From NCBI GenBank assembly GCA_017516965.1, contig JAFXAP010000015.1, positions 1 to 64,000 on the forward strand: a stretch of 64,000 nt of DNA, in the 5' to 3' direction. This document shows positions 37,201 to 46,371 of this stretch, piece after piece. The notes below the pieces were generated by a model. It searched no databases, was not told the origin of the DNA, and saw nothing but the letters and a program-made list of their open reading frames with translations. The DNA is from Clostridia bacterium (GTDB lineage Bacteria > Bacillota > Clostridia > Oscillospirales > Acutalibacteraceae). A program made the translations under genes and the position numbers. How positions within the stretch are numbered: the first letter of the stretch is position 1; each line of letters starts with the position of its first letter.

Positions 37201-37692
37201 TTATTTTTCAAAACCGTATTTTTTATACAGTCTTTTCTCAAGTTTGCGGCGAAGCTTAAAGCTCCAACCGTCTTCAAGTTTTATAGGGGTAAGCAAAATT
37301 GTTTTTACACCAACTGCATTACCACCTAAAACATCGGTAAAAATCTGGTCGCCTACAATAGCAACGTTTTTACGTTTTTCTCCCAGTGCTTTAACCCCAC
37401 GCAAATAACCGGTAGGTAACGGTTTGCAACCAAGACTTATGAACGGAAGACCGATGCGCGCGGCAAAGGGGGCTATTCTTTTGCGTTTGGAGTTAGATAG
37501 CACCATAAGTTTAATGCCACTGTCTTGCATTTTGGCAATCCATTCCATAAGACCTGCAGTAAGCACAGTGCCGTGATGGGTAGACATTGTGTTGTCAACA
37601 TCTAACAGCAACGCTTTAATATTATATTTATTTAAAAGCTGAGCGGTAATATCGGTTATACCGCAAAGCTTGATATCGGGTTTAAAAAGCAT
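37201..37692 (-). CDS. YqeG-type HAD phosphatase
   Basis: A 163-residue HAD subfamily IIIA phosphatase. Motif I is LLLDVDNTMSTHHG (first Asp is the nucleophile), motif II is MVLSNSKRKRI, and motif IV is AIVGDQIFTDVLGGN. The C terminus is strongly basic (KLRRKLEKRLYKKYG). Homologues include phosphatidylglycerophosphate phosphatases of the Gep4 group, so a lipid role is plausible. The ATG is preferred over an in-frame GTG five codons upstream because that codon falls in the Shine-Dalgarno sequence AGGTGGAG. Confidence 0.85.
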   Translation of the reverse strand: MLFKPDIKLCGITDITAQLLNKYNIKALLLDVDNTMSTHHGTVLTAGLMEWIAKMQDSGIKLMVLSNSKRKRIAPFAARIGLPFISLGCKPLPTGYLRGVKALGEKRKNVAIVGDQIFTDVLGGNAVGVKTILLTPIKLEDGWSFKLRRKLEKRLYKKYGFEK

Positions 37693-37717
37693 ATTAAATT
37701 TCTCCACCTAAAAATTA

Positions 37718-37752
37718 AAAAGGCGACAAGGGTGTTCCCCTAATCGCCTTTT
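37718..37752 (-). terminator. Intrinsic terminator of rpsU
   Basis: AAAAGGCGA (37718-37726) pairs with TCGCCTTTT (37744-37752), with an extra AGGG/CCCT stem in the loop. On the minus strand it is followed by a T-rich tract. Confidence 0.85.
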
Positions 37753-37764
37753 AAGTGCCGTAAA

Positions 37765-37941
37765 TTAGCGGAACTTTCTCTTACGAGCAGCTTCCGACTT
37801 CTTCTTACGCTTTACAGAGGGCTTCTCATAGTGCTCTCTCTTACGAACTTCTTGAATAACGCCGTCCTTAGCAGTCTGACGCTTAAAGCGACGAAGTGCG
37901 TTATCGAGTGATTCGTTTTCTTTTACTTTTACCTGACTCAT
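37765..37941 (-). CDS. rpsU: 30S ribosomal protein S21
   Basis: A 58-residue basic ribosomal protein. The [21 protein letters not shown] start and the lysine/arginine-rich end ([19 protein letters not shown]) are characteristic. The ATG chosen here is preceded by GGAGGGAGGG; a longer frame would add seven residues made of the ribosome binding site itself. It appears monocistronic, with a terminator right after it. Confidence 0.95.
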   Translation of the reverse strand: MSQVKVKENESLDNALRRFKRQTAKDGVIQEVRKREHYEKPSVKRKKKSEAARKRKFR

Positions 37942-38037
37942 TAACATTCCCTCCCTCCGCAATAGTGCAGGGGTATAAACTTACAAAAGCCATTATACTA
38001 CAAGTGCATAGCGAATGTCAAGAGTATATTTTTTTAT

Positions 38038-40029
<1,992 letters not shown>

Positions 40030-40716
40030 TCATCCTAATTCGCCAAAGTTAAAAATTTCATCCGCCAGGTCATTGTTTGGTTGTTCTATAACATTTGTAA
40101 ATGAGTCAGGCACCTTACCTGCAATTACCGTTTGCGCCGCCAAAGCGGTAGTCGATACGCTGAAGCCATCGGTGCACCCCATCATAAGTACACTTGCGTT
40201 AACGTGAATTTTTATAATTATCTGGTGCAATACATTATTGATACCGGCAGACTCAAAACGGCTTTCAAAATCAATAATTGCAGTTTCTGTAAGTTGCATT
40301 TTAAACTTGATTTTAGGTCCGTAGCCGGTGGTGTATTCATTGCCAAACAGTGTGCCTATGGGTATATTTAAATCATATTTATTGTTATCACGCACAATTT
40401 TTGCAAGTTCGTTAGAGATTTGACTTTTTAGTTTGTTTACCTTTTCTATATCAATTTCTATACCAGTTATTGTGCCGTCACTCATACGCGATACGTTTGA
40501 TAAGGTAGCGTATGAAATATCATTTTTTTCAAGTATGTTAAGCACCGCGCTGTTTGCCGCGTTTAAAATTATTGTCTCGGCCTCGCTTTTAGCATATGTA
40601 AAAACAAATGGCTTTACACTTATAAAACAAGTGACAAATAACAAAACAAGGCACAAAAGCACTACCAACCATCTTTTAAATACTGAAAAGGTTCGTCTTT
40701 TTCTTGAAATGCGCAT
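40030..40716 (-). CDS. YunB-type sporulation protein
   Basis: A 228-residue protein with one N-terminal membrane anchor (about residues 15-36) and an outward domain. The KSEAETIILNAANSAVLNIL segment, the LNIPIGTLFGNEYTTGYGPKI centre, and a conserved INNVLHQIIIKIHVNASVLM region match YunB, made in the mother cell during Bacillus sporulation. Its molecular role is not known. With pdaB it hints that this lineage makes or once made spores. It lies upstream of ligA in the same direction. Confidence 0.85.
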   Translation of the reverse strand: MRISRKRRTFSVFKRWLVVLLCLVLLFVTCFISVKPFVFTYAKSEAETIILNAANSAVLNILEKNDISYATLSNVSRMSDGTITGIEIDIEKVNKLKSQISNELAKIVRDNNKYDLNIPIGTLFGNEYTTGYGPKIKFKMQLTETAIIDFESRFESAGINNVLHQIIIKIHVNASVLMMGCTDGFSVSTTALAAQTVIAGKVPDSFTNVIEQPNNDLADEIFNFGELG

Positions 40717-40765
40717 TTAAACACCTCCCACTTTATTCTACGAAAAAGTGAGATTTGTGTGATGA

Positions 40766-41437
40766 TTAGATAACGTAAAAGAAGATACAGATAAAGTGCA
40801 TTAAACTTGCTATTACTACAAAAATATGGAATATTGAGTGGGTATATCTTATTTTTGTGCCAAGACTAAAAAATATAACACCTACGGTGTACATTATACC
40901 GCCGCCTAAAAGCCACATAAAACCCCAGAAGGTAAGCGCTTTATAAATTGGCACAATAGTAGCCAGCGCGCACCAACCCATACCTATGTAAGAAATCATT
41001 GAAAAGACCTTGTATTTTTTAAGGTCGATTGCCGTAAGCGTAATAGCAAGCGCCGCCATGCCCCACACAAAACCGAAAACTCCCCAAGCAATAAACGGGT
41101 TTGTTTTTCTGAGCAAAGAAAGCATTAAAGGGGTATAGGTTCCTGCAATCATAAAATAAATAGTACAGTGGTCAAGCACCTGTAACACCTTTTTTGCCAT
41201 AGGGTGCTTTACACCGTGATAAACGCTTGACATTGTAAAGAGTGATATAACCGACGCGCCATAAACCGACGACGACACCACACCCCACACGTTACCCTTA
41301 AGCGCCGCAAAAACAACGCAAAGAGCAAGATATATAACACCCAGCCCTCCACCTACAATGTGGGTTGCCATATTAAAAATTTCTTCACCGTTTGTATAAT
41401 CGGGAAGCAACCTATCTATAAGTTTTGTTCGCTTCAT
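40766..41437 (-). CDS. Hemolysin III / PAQR-family membrane protein
   Basis: A 223-residue protein with seven predicted membrane helices. The NMATHIVGGGLGVIY start, SSVYHG motif, DHCTIYFMIAGTYTPL and C-terminal YTHSIFHIFVVIASLMHF segments hold the conserved histidines and aspartate of the hemolysin III (YqfA) and PAQR family, which resemble zinc-dependent ceramidase-like hydrolases. A true haemolytic activity should not be assumed. Confidence 0.92.
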   Translation of the reverse strand: MKRTKLIDRLLPDYTNGEEIFNMATHIVGGGLGVIYLALCVVFAALKGNVWGVVSSSVYGASVISLFTMSSVYHGVKHPMAKKVLQVLDHCTIYFMIAGTYTPLMLSLLRKTNPFIAWGVFGFVWGMAALAITLTAIDLKKYKVFSMISYIGMGWCALATIVPIYKALTFWGFMWLLGGGIMYTVGVIFFSLGTKIRYTHSIFHIFVVIASLMHFICIFFYVI

Positions 41438-41502
41438 AAGTCATTTTGCCTTTCAAGAATTACTGTTTTAATTATAGCACAGAACAACACTTTTTTCAAC
41501 AA

Positions 41503-41542
41503 ATAAAAAGTCGAGATGCACTTAAAATGCACCTCGATTTTT
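41503..41542 (-). terminator. Intrinsic terminator of dut
   Basis: TCGAGATGCA (41511-41520) pairs with TGCACCTCGA (41528-41537) with one A-C mismatch, flanked by A and T runs, just after the dut stop codon on the minus strand. Confidence 0.8.
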
Positions 41543-41558
41543 CATTTACAACTGTCGA

Positions 41559-41999
41559 TTATTTTGTGCCGGTAGAGCCAAATCCACCCTCGCCGCGAGC
41601 AGTGTCTTCAAGGGTTTCGCTCTCTACAAACTCAGCCGCAATATATGGCATTATCACCATTTGTGCTACGCGTTCGCCGCCTGCTATTTCCTGTGTTTTG
41701 TTTGAGTGGTTGTGGAGCGCTACCATAATTTCGCCACGGTAGTCGCTGTCAATAACTCCAACCTTGTTAGCAGGAGCAAGACCGCGTTTTGTGGCAATGC
41801 CGCTACGCGCAAAAATAAAGCCTGCATAAGTGTCGGGTATTTGCATTGCAATGCCTGTGTGAATAAGCACCGTCTCACCGGGGTCAATGCTTATTGCCTC
41901 CCCCGGCAAAGCATACAAATCAGCGCCTGCGGCAAATGGTGTGCCATAACTTGGCACGATAGCATTTTTATCAAGTTTAATAAAATTCACAATAGCCAT
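41559..41999 (-). CDS. dut: dUTP diphosphatase
   Basis: A 146-residue trimeric dUTPase that removes dUTP and supplies dUMP for thymidylate synthesis. All five motifs are seen: AAGADLYALPG, ARSGIATKRGL, GVIDSDYRGEI, GERVAQMVI and the C-terminal arm RGEGGFGSTGTK. The gene stands alone between a terminator and the divergent tRNA gene. The length is standard. Confidence 0.96.
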   Translation of the reverse strand: MAIVNFIKLDKNAIVPSYGTPFAAGADLYALPGEAISIDPGETVLIHTGIAMQIPDTYAGFIFARSGIATKRGLAPANKVGVIDSDYRGEIMVALHNHSNKTQEIAGGERVAQMVIMPYIAAEFVESETLEDTARGEGGFGSTGTK

Positions 42000-42030
42000 A
42001 ATATTTTCCTTTAAATTAAAATTATTTTGC

Positions 42031-42059
42031 TTGACATTTTCCTTTTGTTAAGGTAAAAT
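42031..42059 (+). promoter_or_regulatory. Promoter of the tRNA-Leu gene
   Basis: TTGACA (42031-42036), a 17-base spacer and TAAAAT (42054-42059) lie 14 bases before the tRNA. Confidence 0.85.
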
Positions 42060-42073
42060 AGCAAGGTAAATTT

Positions 42074-42157
42074 GCGGGTGTGGCGGAATTGGCAGACGCG
42101 CTAGCCTTAGGAGCTAGTGTCACCGATGTGCAGGTTCAAGTCCTGTCACCCGCACCA
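42074..42157 (+). tRNA. tRNA-Leu (anticodon UAG)
   Basis: The acceptor stem GCGGGTG/CACCCGC with encoded CCA end, the D-loop, an anticodon stem CTAGC/GCTAG around CTTAGGA (anticodon TAG), a long variable arm (TGTCACCGATGTG, class II) and the T-arm CAGGTTCAAGTCCTG are all present. It reads CUN codons. It is a single-gene unit with its own promoter and terminator. Confidence 0.97.
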
Positions 42158-42158
42158 G

Positions 42159-42200
42159 TTACCGAATTAGACCATTAAGGTTTAGTTCGGTAATTTTTTT
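42159..42200. terminator. Terminator between tRNA-Leu and the YesL-like gene
   Basis: TTACCGAA (42159-42166) and TTCGGTAA (42186-42193) form a stem followed by seven T residues. The loop is 19 bases and contains TTAGACCATTAAGGTTTA, which can form a weaker inner pairing. Confidence 0.8.
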
Positions 42201-43047
42201 ATTCCCAGGACATATCCTCGTACTCGTAATCATCCTCTTGCTGGGGAACTTCCAGACCTAAATCACGTCGTTTTTCAATATCGGCATCGGGGTGCTCGGC
42301 ATAATATGGGTCGATTATATACTTCTTTATACTGCCAAATGTAAAAAACTGAATCATAAGATACTGGAACGCAGGTAGCGTTATAGCCCCAACAATAAGT
42401 TCGGTAAACAAAACTGCAAAGATATATTGAGGTATTGTATAAAGAGCAATTACAAATATTCCCACATAAACACCGACAGTTGCAATCAGTAAAATACCGC
42501 ATAACAAATTACGCCAAAGATTTATAAACGCAAATTTAAAGCTGTTTACGTATAGTGTTTTTGTGCTAAAACTAAATGTAATCATAAGTGTGTACATATA
42601 AAACTGCATCATTATAAACACAGCCGCTACAGCAAGACTTACCGCAAAACCTGCCAGATTAAACAGGGTTTGTGTTTCGGGATTAATGTAAGAATTAAAA
42701 TAAATATATATTGCAAATCCGATAATGGCGGTAAGTATGGTGTTGATTATACCCACAGTTAAAGACTGTTTCCAATTTTTACGAATGGTATCAAAAAAGT
42801 CGCTTAAGCCAAATGAATGTTTATCACGCGCAATATTTCTTGCAACGTTGGTAAGACCTGCGGCAGCCATACCACCCGTTATAATAGGTAACGACAAGCA
42901 AACATAAACAAGGTTTATGAGTATAAACCGCCAAAAATTACGAAAATAGGTTTCAAAGAAAACAAAAAACGCCTTCTTTTTCGGGCCATCTTTTTTAATA
43001 CCGGGGCCCTCTTTTGTAAAGTCTAAAAAGCCAAACAAACCCGCCAT
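42199..43047 (-). CDS. YesL-like (DUF624) membrane protein
   Basis: A 282-residue protein with about six membrane helices. The PIITGGMAAAGLTNVARNIARDKHSFGLSDFFDTIRKNWKQSL region, with its amphipathic loop, matches YesL/DUF624 proteins that often sit near carbohydrate transport genes. The C terminus is acidic (EEDDYEYEDMSWE in part). It follows the neighbouring membrane protein gene by one base, suggesting the two act together. The function is unknown. Confidence 0.78.
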   Translation of the reverse strand: MAGLFGFLDFTKEGPGIKKDGPKKKAFFVFFETYFRNFWRFILINLVYVCLSLPIITGGMAAAGLTNVARNIARDKHSFGLSDFFDTIRKNWKQSLTVGIINTILTAIIGFAIYIYFNSYINPETQTLFNLAGFAVSLAVAAVFIMMQFYMYTLMITFSFSTKTLYVNSFKFAFINLWRNLLCGILLIATVGVYVGIFVIALYTIPQYIFAVLFTELIVGAITLPAFQYLMIQFFTFGSIKKYIIDPYYAEHPDADIEKRRDLGLEVPQQEDDYEYEDMSWE

Positions 43048-43048
43048 T

Positions 43049-43789
43049 TTATTCTACCTCTTTTTTATAAATAATCTTTTCCATAAGATTTATCTCTTTT
43101 ACGCCTAAAATATAAGCAATACCCGAAATTACAGGCACTATAAATTGCAACAAAAACAGCAACACATATTGCCAGATACTAACTTCAATAAAAAGTGATT
43201 TACCGCCTGTTATCCATAAAACAACCGAATAATAATGCGAGTTTAGTATCGCGTATAACACAGTCGTAAACTTAGAAGCCATAACTATTGCCAAAACAAA
43301 AACGACAAAGAACGGTATGTTACCTATAAGTCCTATTTTAAAGCCTTTGGTCACATCATATTTTACCTTACCTATTTTTACAAGGTTGCTTTCTTTGAGT
43401 CCTCGCTTATATGCATCACTGCTTGCAAAAGATATAACCATTACCAAACTTAATACCTGAGTTGTTACTAAAAATATAACCCTACCAACACCTGTAAGCG
43501 TGGAACGTTTTTTTACCTTTTCTACAAACCAGCCTTTTTCGCGGTATTCAAGTTCTTTTTCATCAACACCGTCATATTTACCGTCACCATCATTATCAAC
43601 ATATTCATATGTATAGCTATCAATATGTTCGGTTGCGGTTGCAGTTTCATAAACATAGGCTGTGTACCCTGTTTCTACCGTAAACATAGCCTGACAGATA
43701 TTAAGCATAGAAATAACCAAGAAAAAACTTATAACCGCAGCAACTATAATGCTAACGCTTAGTTTTAATCCGTGTTTAAAAACATCCAT
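43049..43789 (-). CDS. Membrane protein with an EF-hand-like outer loop
   Basis: I do not recognise this 246-residue protein. It has an N-terminal membrane helix (about 12-30), an outer loop of about 65 residues, and four further helices. The loop contains DNDGDGKYDGVDEKE, which fits a DxDxDG calcium-binding pattern as in EF-hand or dockerin loops. It is immediately upstream of the YesL-like gene with no intervening terminator. A shared membrane complex is plausible but not shown. Confidence 0.65.
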   Translation of the reverse strand: MDVFKHGLKLSVSIIVAAVISFFLVISMLNICQAMFTVETGYTAYVYETATATEHIDSYTYEYVDNDGDGKYDGVDEKELEYREKGWFVEKVKKRSTLTGVGRVIFLVTTQVLSLVMVISFASSDAYKRGLKESNLVKIGKVKYDVTKGFKIGLIGNIPFFVVFVLAIVMASKFTTVLYAILNSHYYSVVLWITGGKSLFIEVSIWQYVLLFLLQFIVPVISGIAYILGVKEINLMEKIIYKKEVE

Positions 43790-43846
43790 TAAATTTTCCT
43801 CACGATTTTACACAATATTACAAATAGCATTTTAACCCAAATGCTA

Positions 43847-43886
43847 AAAAAAAGCAAGATGCTATTCCCCGCTTCTTGCTTTTTTT
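43847..43886. terminator. Terminator between two leftward genes
   Basis: AAAAAAAGCAAGA pairs with TCTTGCTTTTTTT over 13 bases around a 14-base loop. A second hairpin TAGCATTT/AAATGCTA lies beside it (43825-43846). It ends transcription from the 91-residue protein gene. Confidence 0.85.
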
Positions 43887-43895
43887 ACACTATAT

Positions 43896-44171
43896 TCACA
43901 AAATTATTATTAATGTGGCTACTATTGCCGCAACCGATAATGCTATGCCGCCTATAAACATTCGTCTGCGCAGTATCATTCTTTGTCGCAATGATTTATA
44001 GTTGCACGGCTTGACATTGTCAAACTGAAAACTAAAATTTTGTATTGCGCGTCGTAAATTTTTGGCACTCATATTACTGCAGGATGGGCTGACATAAAAG
44101 ACCACCCTATCAAATACCTTGCTGCCCGTGTTGTTAACCTCAATAACCGTTTTATTAACACCTTTAACCAT
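43896..44171 (-). CDS. Small tail-anchored membrane protein, unknown
   Basis: An unrecognised 91-residue protein. The first 70 residues are soluble and basic (KSLRQRMILRRRM) and the last 20 (IGGIALSVAAIVATLIIIL) form one membrane helix, so it looks tail-anchored with the basic region at the inner face. GGAG lies upstream of the ATG. A -10 element (TATAAT, minus strand) sits in the 176-base upstream gap, which also holds DnaA-box-like sites. It has a strong terminator, so it is a one-gene unit. Confidence 0.65.
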   Translation of the reverse strand: MVKGVNKTVIEVNNTGSKVFDRVVFYVSPSCSNMSAKNLRRAIQNFSFQFDNVKPCNYKSLRQRMILRRRMFIGGIALSVAAIVATLIIIL

Positions 44172-44246
44172 AAAAAATTCTCCTGATTTTTAATTTCAAA
44201 TTTATTTTTGACAGTTAAAGATATTATATGCAAGTTAACATAATTT

Positions 44247-44308
44247 TGTGGAAAAGTCGGTGGATAAGTTGAAAAACAGCCTTGAAACCGCCCTTTTTGT
44301 TATTCACA
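44247..44308. promoter_or_regulatory. Cluster of DnaA-box-like sites
   Basis: TGTGGAAAA (44247-44255) is the complement of TTTTCCACA, GGTGGATAA (44259-44267) of TTATCCACC, and TTATTCACA lies at 44300-44308. The first and third fit TTWTNCACA exactly; the second has one mismatch. No dnaA, dnaN or AT-rich unwinding region is evident here, so a replication origin is unlikely; a DnaA titration or control site is possible. Confidence 0.35.
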
Positions 44309-44347
44309 TTGGTTGCAAAAAGTAATTATTTTGTAACTTTATGTAAA

Positions 44348-45028
44348 TCAAATTTTACCCGACAGATAACTTACAGCGCGTTCAACCGAGTCGGCTGAAT
44401 TGCCCCAATCGTCGTTACCTTTGTTACGGTAATCATACATAGAGCAGTATTTTGTTAAATCTTCACCCAAAGATTTTACATAATCGGCAGTAATGCGGGT
44501 TAAGTTTTCTTTAAACTCACTTACATATCTTGGCATTTTCTTTTTATCGGCACCGCTTACAAGTTTTTCAAAATGGTGCAAACAAAACTGTGGCTGATTG
44601 TTAAAAAGTTCTCTGAAATCGCTTTCATTTTCATAACAGCGATAGATGGTATCTATCATTCGCTCCATACCCCAGTTAACCTTTTCACATATAAAACAGC
44701 TGTCAATAACCTGCTTTGCTTTTGAGGCCTTTTTATCGGTACCGTTAAACATTTTTTTCTCGAAAATTTGCGCGCCGATTTCTTTAATATGTGTTTCAAG
44801 CATAAGCGCTAACTGCAGTCTGCCTCGATGCGCCATCATTTTATCAAAATGCTCGGGGCAAAAGCCTACCCTGTTAGTCTCGATACGCACGTCGGGTTCC
44901 ATCATAGCATCACCTAAGATATAGGTAATAAGATGCTCTTCTACCGTGTGCTTCATTCGGCAAAGGGGACAACCGTCACTCTCTTCAAAAACCTCGGACA
45001 CCGGTATGGTGCAAATATCATCACGCAT
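44348..45028 (-). CDS. DUF6062 family cysteine-rich protein
   Basis: A 226-residue soluble protein. It has two similar cysteine units: CPLC near residue 20 with FCPEHF near residue 56, and CFIC near residue 111 with FCLHHF near residue 150. The C/H pattern suggests two metal sites created by internal duplication. This matches what I know of the DUF6062 family in clostridia. The function is unknown. It is divergent from the OGG-type glycosylase gene with an 81-base shared upstream region. Confidence 0.72.
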   Translation of the reverse strand: MRDDICTIPVSEVFEESDGCPLCRMKHTVEEHLITYILGDAMMEPDVRIETNRVGFCPEHFDKMMAHRGRLQLALMLETHIKEIGAQIFEKKMFNGTDKKASKAKQVIDSCFICEKVNWGMERMIDTIYRCYENESDFRELFNNQPQFCLHHFEKLVSGADKKKMPRYVSEFKENLTRITADYVKSLGEDLTKYCSMYDYRNKGNDDWGNSADSVERAVSYLSGKI

Positions 45029-45109
45029 ATAGTCACAACCTTTTATTTTAAAAATTTTATATAGACATTATAACACAAAATATATATAATTGTAAATACG
45101 AGGTGCAAT

Positions 45110-45925
45110 ATGAATATTGAGTTTATTGATGAGCAAATTTACATAAAAAACGTAAAAAATTTTGACCTTGGGCAAACACTCGACTGCGGTCAGGCTTTTC
45201 GTTGGTCGCAAAATCAAGACGGTGTGTGGAGTGGTATTGCTTTTGGCAAGTATATCGAGCTTTTTGAAGCTGACGGCGATATAGTGATAAAAGGCGCAAC
45301 CCCTAAAGATTTTGAAACTATATGGCGACACTATTTTGACCTAGAGCGCGATTACGGCAAAATTATAAAAGAGGTAAGTAAAAATCCCACCATTGCGACA
45401 GCCGCCGACTACAGCAAGGGAATTCGCCTTTTAAACCAGGAACCTTGGGAGGCGCTTGTTTCCTTTATTATTTCGCAAAATAACAACATACCGCGAATTA
45501 AAGGCATAGTAGAGCGCCTTTGTGAAAACTTTGGTGAAAAAATCTGTGGTGGTTACACCTTCCCGTCAGCCAAGGTTATAGCAAAACTTACGGTAGATGA
45601 TTTAGCGGTTATACGCTCAGGCTTTCGCGCTAAATACATAATAGATGCCGCACAAAAGGTTGTGTCGGGCGAGATTAACCTTGAAGCCCTTAAACACACC
45701 GATTATGATACTGCGCGCGAAATTTTGATGAATATAAAAGGCGTAGGACCAAAGGTTGCCGATTGCGTTTTGCTTTATGGGCTCTCGCATAAAAACGCCT
45801 TCCCACGCGATGTGTGGATTAACAGAGCCTTACAAGAACTGTTTGACGGTAACATACCCGATTGCGCAAAAGAGTATGGCGGTATTGTGCAACAATATAT
45901 TTTTCATTACATAAGAAACAAGTAG
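45110..45925 (+). CDS. OGG-type 8-oxoguanine DNA glycosylase/lyase
   Basis: A 271-residue base-excision repair enzyme. The N-terminal domain starts with FDLGQTLDCGQAFRW, a hallmark of OGG1-type proteins. The helix-hairpin-helix GPD motif reads MNIKGVGPKVADCVLLYG, and FPRDVWINRAL carries the catalytic aspartate. The catalytic lysine is the one in GVGPK. It would excise 8-oxoguanine and cut the strand. AGGTG precedes the ATG. No terminator of standard form follows; a chain of hairpins does. Confidence 0.93.
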   Translation: MNIEFIDEQIYIKNVKNFDLGQTLDCGQAFRWSQNQDGVWSGIAFGKYIELFEADGDIVIKGATPKDFETIWRHYFDLERDYGKIIKEVSKNPTIATAADYSKGIRLLNQEPWEALVSFIISQNNNIPRIKGIVERLCENFGEKICGGYTFPSAKVIAKLTVDDLAVIRSGFRAKYIIDAAQKVVSGEINLEALKHTDYDTAREILMNIKGVGPKVADCVLLYGLSHKNAFPRDVWINRALQELFDGNIPDCAKEYGGIVQQYIFHYIRNK

Positions 45926-46371
45926 TGTCAAGCCTGTGTACTTGACCGCAAAACGATACACAAGTCGTTCACTACAAAATTTTCCATTTTCAATTATAAA
46001 CAAAAAAATCAGGCCCCATAGGCGTTGTACCCGTAAGGATACAACGCCAGTTTTATTCGCCAAAGGCGAGTGGTATTTCTTCGCAGTTATATTATGCTAC
46101 GCATAGTTATATTGCCCTTCGGGCAGTTTTAAGGGCGGATATAATATCACGAAAACCGATAGGTTTTCATATCACTTTGCCAAAAGGCAAAATATCACTG
46201 TGAGACCTGTCTCACAATATCACTTATTATTCTTATCTTTGAGATAGGTTAATTTTAAAGTATGTAACCCACTATGACACTTTCAAACCGAAAGTGTCAA
46301 TTTTTATTAAAAAGAAAGTAGGGAGAACACTTCTTTACGAAGTGTCTCCCTAAGGACCTGATATTTTTTGT
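45926..46371. repeat. Array of about ten short hairpins with ATATCAC spacers
   Basis: This 446-base gap holds no gene but a dense series of unrelated small stem-loops: 46021-46048 (GGCGTTGTA stem), 46057-46069, 46093-46105, 46113-46125, 46151-46168, 46176-46191, 46199-46216, 46234-46246, 46275-46299 and 46320-46351. From 46144 to 46223 four exact copies of ATATCAC (at 46144, 46169, 46192, 46217) separate three hairpins whose stems differ completely. A GTTATAT spacer occurs twice (46086, 46106) around an earlier hairpin. The last two hairpins are longer and may terminate the two converging genes. It looks like a modular palindromic element rather than decay of a gene. Confidence 0.7.

Noticed and set aside
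44172..44347. Chromosomal replication origin
   Set aside because: Only three DnaA-like sites, no AT-rich unwinding repeats, and neither dnaA nor dnaN nearby.
45830..46063. 77-residue open frame on the minus strand overlapping the glycosylase end
   Set aside because: It overlaps a well-supported gene and the hairpin array, has no ribosome binding site and no recognisable features.
46021..46351. CRISPR array reading of the hairpin-rich gap
   Set aside because: The constant ATATCAC units are 7 bases, far too short for CRISPR repeats; the variable parts are palindromes of 13-18 bases and no cas gene is present.
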